From Candidatus Cloacimonadota bacterium (GTDB lineage: Bacteria > Cloacimonadota > Cloacimonadia > Cloacimonadales > TCS61): a DNA stretch of 8,415 nucleotides. The stretch is taken from the NCBI GenBank assembly GCA_030596265.1, contig JAUVKM010000075.1, positions 1-8,415 of the forward strand, read 5' to 3'. The first letter of the stretch is position 1. Every line of letters begins with the position of its first letter. Shown one piece after another: positions 1 through 4,867 of the stretch. The position numbers and the translations under genes are program-made. The notes under the pieces are model-generated. The model made no database searches, was not told the origin of the DNA, and saw only the letters and a program-made list of their open reading frames with translations.

Positions 1-1
1 A

Positions 2-262
2 GTGATCTGTGCAAGTTGTGTGATATATTCGCTGATTAAACGGGTTGATGAAAAATATTTTACAGAAAAAGCTTATGATATTCCAAGATTTGTTGTAGAT
101 TTAGTAAGTGAGGTTACATTAAAATTGCAAAAAGAAGAACGAATCGACTGGTTTAAAGTACAATCAGAAAATTATGAATCTATTCATAATCACAATGCTT
201 ATGCTTGTGTGGAAATAGATAAAAGAAAAAAATCAGCCGCGAAGTACACGAAGAAGCACTAA
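2..262 (+). CDS. folE2: GTP cyclohydrolase type IB (FolE2), C-terminal fragment
   Basis: This is the 3' end of a gene that enters from the left edge. The frame is open from the first bases and the real start lies upstream, so the GTG at position 2 is not taken as the start. FolE2 converts GTP to 7,8-dihydroneopterin triphosphate, the entry step to folate and, in many bacteria, queuosine, in the cytoplasm. It replaces the zinc-dependent FolE1. The fragment matches my memory of the FolE2 C-terminus: a YSLIKRVDEKYFTEKAY block (fragment residues 9-25), a PRFVVDLV helix (28-35) and the hallmark SENYESIHNHNAYA (55-68), whose histidines and the earlier DEK glutamate are conserved active-site or metal positions in the family. 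The usual protein ends close to the IDKRKK segment (72-77). The extra tail SAAKYTKKH and the TAA stop are encoded mostly by a repeat arm (237-264). Family assignment is fairly sure; the missing N-terminal two thirds cannot be judged. Confidence 0.85.
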   Translation: MICASCVIYSLIKRVDEKYFTEKAYDIPRFVVDLVSEVTLKLQKEERIDWFKVQSENYESIHNHNAYACVEIDKRKKSAAKYTKKH

Positions 263-362
263 GACGAAAAACGAAATGTTTTTCCCCGATTTAGCACATG
301 TTCTTCGACATGTGCCAAGTTTTGGTTGGTTTGTATTCTTAGCGTCTTTGCGTTCTTGGCGG
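237..362. repeat. Imperfect inverted-repeat intergenic element
   Basis: Two related arms face each other. The left arm is 237-264 (begins CCGCGAAGTACACGAAG, ends CTAAGA). The right arm is 337-362; its reverse complement begins CCGCCAAGAACGCAAAGA and ends GCTAAGA. By eye they align over their whole length with about five mismatches and a two-base gap. Between them lies an AT-rich spacer with a perfect hairpin at 294-315. Arms of this flavour (CCGCGAAG..ACGAAG, read back as CTTTGCG..CTTGGCGG) resemble dispersed extragenic repeats that I associate with many environmental bacteria, including the FCB group. The element carries no open frame of its own. It overlaps the last codons and stop of folE2 on the left and ends 6 bases before the ribosome-binding site of the peptidase gene on the right. 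It may be a non-autonomous mobile element or a REP-like unit. Copy number elsewhere is unknown. Confidence 0.7.
294..315 (+). other. Perfect 8-bp stem hairpin in the folE2-peptidase gap
   Basis: GCACATGT (294-301) pairs perfectly with ACATGTGC (308-315) around a six-base loop. Three more pairs (290-292 with 317-319, one of them a G-T wobble) are possible across one A-C mismatch. It sits 31 bases after the folE2 stop, between the arms of the inverted repeat. It could act as a weak transcription stop or an mRNA 3' end protector for folE2. However, only four T's follow (320-323) and the stem is only half GC, so a classic intrinsic terminator is doubtful. It may simply be the core of the repeat element. 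Confidence 0.45.
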
Positions 363-368
363 TGAAAA

Positions 369-373
369 AAGGA
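369..373 (+). promoter_or_regulatory. Ribosome-binding site of the M16 peptidase gene
   Basis: AAGGA lies 5 bases before the ATG at 379, within an A-rich run that directly follows the right arm of the inverted repeat. It supports 379 as the start. It also means the repeat could affect initiation if the arms pair in the mRNA. Confidence 0.6.
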
Positions 374-378
374 AATAA

Positions 379-2901
379 ATGAAAGTAACATCGAAGATCT
401 TGAAAAATGAATTTAAAATTATAACTGCCAAGGATAATTCTAATCCATTGATTTGTCTTCAGCTCTATATTCGCATTGGTTCTGCCTGGGAAGAGAGATC
501 AGAAGCTGGATATTCACATCTAACAGAACACCTTGTATTCAAATCTACAAATGCATATCCGCAGAATGCGATAATGAATAAGGTTACAAATCTTGGTGGA
601 TCTATGAATGCTTACACCGAGTTTGATTCTACTTGTTTCTATATCACACTTCCTTCCAAATATACAGAAGAGGGAATTGAAATACTATCTGAACTTGCCC
701 TTAAGGCAGATTTTTCTGATGAAGACTTCATTTCAGAGAAAAAAGTAGTTATAGAAGAACTTAAACAATTTAAGAATGAAACGGAAGATTCCTTTATTGA
801 AGATATTGCAGCTGATTATTTTACAAAAAATCCTTATAAAAAACCAATTATCGGAAATTTGAACTCTCTAATGAAGGCAAATCCCAATTCACTTCGTGAA
901 TTTTATAAAAAATATTATGTTCCAAATAACTGCTTTTTAGTTGCGTCTGGTGATATAATAGGAAATGAACTTGATAATGTGATCGATAAGTACTTTGGAA
1001 AATGGGAACCTGCAGCGTTAAAAGAGCGAAAGAGAGTGAGTAATCACTTCCCTATTAAACCTGAGATCAAATATTTGCCAAAAGACATTTCCAGTAGTAT
1101 ACTCGCTTTTATTATTCCCGATCTGGCAGAAACTGATCCGGATTCATATGCCCTTTCTTTAGCTACTAAAGCATTTTCAATAGGTAAGAATTCTAGATTG
1201 TATAAAAGATTGTTCACAGAGGAAAAACTAATTGATAATGTTCATGTTCATTCTCTAAGTGGAATTAATGATGGTGCTTCCGTAATAATAATTATGCCTA
1301 AAAGAAAAGCTAATCTAACAAAAATCAGTAAAATATTTCTAGAAGAGTTTAAGCAGTTTTACATGCATGGAATGAGCGATATTGAATTAAAGGATAATAA
1401 AAAGGAATTGATCTATTTCTATCGCTACACATTTGAATATATAGAGTCACTAGCATCCAGTTTGGGAAGTGAAGAGATTCTTTCTAACTACAAGAAATTT
1501 TTTGAATATCCGGAAATGATAAGAAATATAACCAGCAATGACATTAAAAGGGTAATAAAAAATTATTTCAGCAAAGAACATCTATATATTTACTGCACCG
1601 GAAAAGATGATGTAGATAAAAACATTATTTGTAGATTACTTAAAGAAAAATATAAATCTAATAAAATTATTGAACAAACTTTTTTTGAAACTCGCTTAGA
1701 TAATGGTATGAAAATCCTTTTAAAAAAGGTTACAGGTAAACCTACAGTTGGAATATCACTCTCTTATGAGGTTTCTCAATTGAATGAAACTGTGAAAAAT
1801 CTCGGCATCAACTATCTCACATCTGCCTTGTTACTATATGGAAACGATAAAAGAAATTATCAGCAGTTTCTAAATTATTGTATCTCAAATGGTATTAATT
1901 TCGGTATAAGTTCACAAAGTGAGACGACTATTGTTAACGCAAAATGTTTTAAGGAAATGCTTCCAGCAAGTTTAGAATTACTTTCTGATGTAGTACTTCA
2001 TCCTACTTTTCCAAAGGAACATTTTAACAATATCAAGATAACTACAAAAAGTAATATGGATAGAATAAAAGATTATCCGCAACATAACTCAGCACTTCTA
2101 TTTAAGGAGATGATCTTTGGGAAAAAGAGCAATCTTAATAGTCGTTCAGGTTCAAAAACATCAATTCAGAATATTACAATTAAGCAAGTTAAAGAATGGT
2201 ATGGAATGCATTATCAACCGGAAAATATGTCACTTGCAATTGTTGGTGATTTTAACTTTGATGAAGCTCTAAGACTTTGTGAAGCAAACTTCGTATTTAA
2301 GAAAAATAATTTTTCAAGATCTATCCAAAAGGCGATCATCAATTCCTCTAAAACAAAATTTAAATTATCAAAAAAAGGAATGGATCAAGCGATAATCAAT
2401 ATTGGTGGTTTTGCCTGTAGTGCACATAATAAAATTAAAAATACAGCATTTCATGTTCTCTCGCAGATAATTGGTGGTGAAAATGATTCGATCCTTTTTA
2501 ATGAACTTCGTGAGAAACATGGCCTTGCTTATTCTGTAGATTTCAGCTTTAGTTCAGTGAGATCTACTGGATTCTGGGTTGCTTCAGCAGTTGTAGATAA
2601 AGCAAATAAAGACGAAGCAGTTAAAATAATCCGTAATGTTCTACAAAATATTATGAAAAATGGCATTACACTTAAAGAGCTTGAAACAACAAAGAATTTC
2701 ATTCGAGGTCAACGGCTTATGGAACAGGAAAGTGTTCTGAACCTGGCACAAACGCTTTCCATTTTAGAGTCATTGGGCTTGGGGTATTCTTTCTATTTGA
2801 AAAGAGATGAACGTTTGGATAGGGTAGACGTGAAAATGCTGCATGATCTTGCATCTGAATATTTCAAAGAAGAAGATCAATTTATACACATTATGGTTTA
2901 A
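379..2901 (+). CDS. M16 family zinc metallopeptidase, fused two-half form
   Basis: An 840-residue insulinase/pitrilysin-type (M16) peptidase, which cleaves peptides or small unfolded proteins inside a closed chamber. The N-terminal half carries the inverted zinc motif HLTEH (His47, Glu50, His51), and the VVIEEL segment (123-128) supplies the downstream zinc-ligand glutamate, most likely Glu127, 76 residues after His51. A second M16 half starts near residue 437 (ETRLDNGMKIL). At the matching place it has Tyr479, Ser482 and Ala483, so this half is catalytically dead. It keeps the substrate-positioning pair Arg711 and Tyr718 (LREKHGLAY), with the same spacing of seven as in insulin-degrading enzyme. 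The layout is therefore active half plus inactive half in one chain, about twice a 420-residue M16B subunit. No signal peptide or membrane segment is seen at the N-terminus, so it is probably cytoplasmic. It is followed after 26 bases by the activator gene and is probably cotranscribed with it. The natural substrate cannot be told from sequence. Confidence 0.93.
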   Translation: MKVTSKILKNEFKIITAKDNSNPLICLQLYIRIGSAWEERSEAGYSHLTEHLVFKSTNAYPQNAIMNKVTNLGGSMNAYTEFDSTCFYITLPSKYTEEGIEILSELALKADFSDEDFISEKKVVIEELKQFKNETEDSFIEDIAADYFTKNPYKKPIIGNLNSLMKANPNSLREFYKKYYVPNNCFLVASGDIIGNELDNVIDKYFGKWEPAALKERKRVSNHFPIKPEIKYLPKDISSSILAFIIPDLAETDPDSYALSLATKAFSIGKNSRLYKRLFTEEKLIDNVHVHSLSGINDGASVIIIMPKRKANLTKISKIFLEEFKQFYMHGMSDIELKDNKKELIYFYRYTFEYIESLASSLGSEEILSNYKKFFEYPEMIRNITSNDIKRVIKNYFSKEHLYIYCTGKDDVDKNIICRLLKEKYKSNKIIEQTFFETRLDNGMKILLKKVTGKPTVGISLSYEVSQLNETVKNLGINYLTSALLLYGNDKRNYQQFLNYCISNGINFGISSQSETTIVNAKCFKEMLPASLELLSDVVLHPTFPKEHFNNIKITTKSNMDRIKDYPQHNSALLFKEMIFGKKSNLNSRSGSKTSIQNITIKQVKEWYGMHYQPENMSLAIVGDFNFDEALRLCEANFVFKKNNFSRSIQKAIINSSKTKFKLSKKGMDQAIINIGGFACSAHNKIKNTAFHVLSQIIGGENDSILFNELREKHGLAYSVDFSFSSVRSTGFWVASAVVDKANKDEAVKIIRNVLQNIMKNGITLKELETTKNFIRGQRLMEQESVLNLAQTLSILESLGLGYSFYLKRDERLDRVDVKMLHDLASEYFKEEDQFIHIMV

Positions 2902-2903
2902 TT

Positions 2904-2908
2904 AGGAG
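2904..2908 (+). promoter_or_regulatory. Distant Shine-Dalgarno before the activator gene
   Basis: AGGAG is the only strong ribosome-binding sequence in the gap after the peptidase stop, but it lies 19 bases before the ATG at 2928, well beyond the usual 5-10. No ATG, GTG or TTG in the right frame lies between them. A second in-frame ATG at 2940 has only a weak GGA (2930-2932) seven bases before it. Initiation may use the distant site or translational coupling from the peptidase gene, so the start remains uncertain by four codons. Confidence 0.4.
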
Positions 2909-2927
2909 ATTTTGCAAATTTAATAAT

Positions 2928-3716
2928 ATGGATAATAAAATGATAACAGTTGGAATCGATCTTGGTTCGAGAATGTCAAAGATTGTTGTTTTGAATGATG
3001 ATAAAATTATATACTCAAATGTAACCGATACTGGTGTAAATCCGAGAAAAGTAGCTGAACTCTTATTGAATGATGCATTGGAAGAGACTTCAATTTCCAG
3101 ATCTGACATTACAAATATATTTTCTACAGGCTACGGTAGGAATATTGTTCCATTCTCAGACAAGCGTATTTCTGAGATAAGCTGTCATGCCAGAGGAGCT
3201 AATTATTTTTTCCCAAAGGCAAGAACGATCATCGATATTGGCGGGCAGGATTCCAAAATTATTATTGTTGATGAGAAAGGTCATGTAAAAGATTTTATTA
3301 TGAACGATAGATGTGCTGCAGGAACCGGAAAATTTTTGGAAGTTACCGCAACTACACTTGAAACAACTATTGATGAACTGGGCAATATTTCAAAATCATC
3401 AACTAAAAAGATAGATATTAATAGTACTTGTGTAGTTTTTGCTGAATCAGAAATTATTGGTTTAATTGCTGAGGGTTTTGAAAAACCGAACATTATTAAT
3501 GCTGTACATCGCTCAATTGCAAAAAGAACAAAAAATCTTGCCTCTCAACTTCATTGGCAAAAACCAATAGTCTTTACTGGTGGAGTAGCTAAGAATAATG
3601 GAATGCAAATAGCAATTTCGGAGATTATGGGTACAGAAGTGATCGTACCGGCGAATTCTTTTATTACAGGTGCCCTTGGTGCCGCCATTTTTGCAAAAGA
3701 GAATTTATTGAAATAA
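2928..3716 (+). CDS. 2-hydroxyacyl-CoA dehydratase activator ATPase (HgdC family)
   Basis: A 262-residue BadF/BadG/BcrA/BcrD-type ATPase with the length and motif order of HgdC, the activator of (R)-2-hydroxyglutaryl-CoA dehydratase. HgdC is a homodimer that holds one [4Fe-4S] cluster between its subunits and uses ATP to push one low-potential electron from ferredoxin or flavodoxin into the dehydratase. Seen here are the phosphate loop GIDLGS (9-14), TGYGRN (67-72), the second phosphate segment DIGGQD (103-108), cluster cysteine Cys129 in NDRCAAGTG, cluster cysteine Cys168 in STCVVFAESE, and the adenosine motif FTGGVAKNNG (216-225). The cysteine spacing of 39 equals that of characterised HgdC as I recall it. 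The protein is cytoplasmic. No dehydratase subunits (HgdA/HgdB type) lie in the window, so the exact partner is unknown. Benzoyl-CoA reductase or an uncharacterised dehydratase of the same superfamily are alternatives. The first codon may be 2928 or 2940; the latter begins MITVGIDLGS. Confidence 0.9.
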   Translation: MDNKMITVGIDLGSRMSKIVVLNDDKIIYSNVTDTGVNPRKVAELLLNDALEETSISRSDITNIFSTGYGRNIVPFSDKRISEISCHARGANYFFPKARTIIDIGGQDSKIIIVDEKGHVKDFIMNDRCAAGTGKFLEVTATTLETTIDELGNISKSSTKKIDINSTCVVFAESEIIGLIAEGFEKPNIINAVHRSIAKRTKNLASQLHWQKPIVFTGGVAKNNGMQIAISEIMGTEVIVPANSFITGALGAAIFAKENLLK

Positions 3717-3724
3717 CTTTCAAC

Positions 3725-3776
3725 TTGACACCATTATCATTAATAAATTCGTTAATTGCAATTACTAATGGAGTTT
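3725..3776 (+). promoter_or_regulatory. Possible promoter with AT-rich dyads before the TPR gene
   Basis: The 72-base gap holds a perfect TTGACA hexamer (3725-3730). No good TATAAT lies 16-18 bases on. TAAATTCG (3744-3751) is one base off the Bacteroidota -7 form TAnnTTTG, but the spacing to TTG is short. Downstream is a perfect 12-base palindrome, TAATTGCAATTA (3753-3764), and an enclosing pair CCATTA (3731-3736) / TAATGG (3766-3771). The pair overlaps GGAG (3770-3773), the best but distant ribosome-binding candidate of the next gene. A promoter, operator or weak mRNA fold are all possible. In such AT-rich DNA chance dyads are common. Confidence 0.3.
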
Positions 3777-3788
3777 AAAGAAACTTAA

Positions 3789-4766
3789 ATGAAAGTAATG
3801 GTATTAGTATTGATAATAATGGTTTTTTGCATTAATTTGTATGCACAGAATGAAAGTATATCTGATATTAATGATGTACAATATAATATCAAATTAATCA
3901 AATTTTACATCGATAAAAACGAATATGATAATGCTCTTGAATATATTGATAAAACATTGGAAGATGCCATAGAAAAGGATTCTCTATTCTATTTTAAAGC
4001 TTTCATTTATAAAGAAAGGGAAGATTGGCTGCAAGCATCAGAATTCTTTGCAAAAACAATTCTATCTTCTTCAGAAGAACAAATCATAGATGAGCGTTTG
4101 GTAGATTTTGAGATAGCAATTATCCATGTTTCTCCACTTTCTGCATTTGATATTGTTTCGGCTGCAGTTTCTAAAGCACAAAATGCTCAGAAACATGTTG
4201 GTTTTCTAAATATATTGGCAAGATTGTATGAAAGCAACCAGCTTTACGGTGAAGCTAATGATGTCTATAGAACCATACTTTTGGAAACTGAAGAATCTGA
4301 AAGTAATAATTTACTGATCAAAATAGCCACGAATAATATATTTAAAAAGGATTATAAAGAAGCTTTGAATACTCTTGAACCTCTCATTATTCTTAATGAT
4401 TCTCTATACATTGAAAAATTGCTTTTTCTGGATTATATAGCAAATATTTCACTTGAATATCACGAAAATGCTAAGAGATCACTTATCCGACTTTATTTAG
4501 ATTTCCCTGAACATACAAACCGAGATGAGATTCTTGCTGGATTAGCTGATATTTTTAAACATCAAGAACAATATCTTATAAGTTGGTATATGTTAAGCGA
4601 ATTATTTATTATTAGCGATGAAGCACAAAAGTTTAAACTTCAAGAAGACATTAAACGAATTAAACAAAAGATATGTGAGAGTACTACTATAGAAAATCAA
4701 TTTAGATATTTTAAGCCCATCTTTGAATTGAAAGAACAGAGTGAAATACCTGATAAAATTGAATAA
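3789..4766 (+). CDS. Exported TPR-repeat protein of unknown function
   Basis: A 325-residue protein with a clear Sec signal peptide: Lys2, a hydrophobic core at about 3-15, and a signal peptidase I site after Ala19 (NLYA then Gln20). Cys14 lies inside the core and is preceded by Phe, so this is not a lipobox and the mature protein is probably soluble in the periplasm. The mature part is all helical and acidic, with degenerate tetratricopeptide-like pairs at about 32-60, 65-95, 137-170, 173-203 and 245-275. Typical residues include the Y/F..A..Y pattern in NEYDNALEYIDKTL (44-57) and KKDYKEALNTLEPL. TPR solenoids bind other proteins, often as envelope scaffolds, but no catalytic motif or recognised partner domain is present. 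The start at 3789 is preferred over the in-frame ATG at 3798 because it keeps the basic residue of the signal peptide. Ribosome binding is weak (AAAGAAA at 3777-3783, or GGAG 15 bases away). Its role beside redox genes is unknown. Confidence 0.8.
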   Translation: MKVMVLVLIIMVFCINLYAQNESISDINDVQYNIKLIKFYIDKNEYDNALEYIDKTLEDAIEKDSLFYFKAFIYKEREDWLQASEFFAKTILSSSEEQIIDERLVDFEIAIIHVSPLSAFDIVSAAVSKAQNAQKHVGFLNILARLYESNQLYGEANDVYRTILLETEESESNNLLIKIATNNIFKKDYKEALNTLEPLIILNDSLYIEKLLFLDYIANISLEYHENAKRSLIRLYLDFPEHTNRDEILAGLADIFKHQEQYLISWYMLSELFIISDEAQKFKLQEDIKRIKQKICESTTIENQFRYFKPIFELKEQSEIPDKIE

Positions 4767-4789
4767 AAAAGTAGAATACATTTAATATA

Positions 4790-4819
4790 TTGACTCGCAA
4801 ATGTTATATTAATTTTTTG
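4790..4819 (+). promoter_or_regulatory. Possible promoter for the PFOR gene
   Basis: TTGACT (4790-4795) is followed by AT-rich DNA ending in ATTTTTTG (4812-4819), which puts a TTG and a TTTG at roughly the spacing of the Bacteroidota -33/-7 type promoter. The leading TA of that -7 box is missing. TATATT (4805-4810) is a good sigma-70 -10 sequence but sits only 9 bases after TTGACT. TTTGT-A-ACAAA (4816-4826) is a small dyad that could bind a regulator. The 101-base gap and the strong ribosome-binding site make an independent promoter plausible, but the exact boxes are a guess. Confidence 0.3.
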
Positions 4820-4855
4820 TAACAAATATTATGAAATAGTAAATAAATAATTAAT

Positions 4856-4862
4856 AGAGGAG
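4856..4862 (+). promoter_or_regulatory. Strong Shine-Dalgarno of the PFOR gene
   Basis: AGAGGAG ends 5 bases before the ATG at 4868. It is the best ribosome-binding site in the window, fits a highly expressed central-metabolism enzyme, and fixes the start. Confidence 0.85.
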
Positions 4863-4867
4863 CTAAA

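Noticed and set aside
294..323. Intrinsic terminator for folE2
   Set aside because: The stem is real but is followed by only four T's, and it is embedded in a larger inverted-repeat element. I list it as a hairpin, not as a terminator.
379..2901. PqqL or PQQ-biosynthesis peptidase
   Set aside because: The fused two-half layout is similar, but there is no signal peptide and no PQQ gene nearby, so a PQQ role or pqqL symbol is not supported.
2891..3109. Open frame of 72 codons on the - strand
   Set aside because: It lies opposite the end of the peptidase gene and the start of the well-supported activator gene, and its protein shows no recognisable motif. It is a chance shadow.
3281..3493. Open frame of 70 codons on the - strand
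   Set aside because: It is wholly antisense to the conserved cluster-binding region of the activator. The Ser/Val-rich product looks like a reverse translation of that gene.
3789..3848. Lipoprotein signal in the TPR protein (Cys14)
   Set aside because: The cysteine is preceded by Val-Phe, not a small residue, and sits within the hydrophobic core. The LYA-Gln site fits signal peptidase I better.
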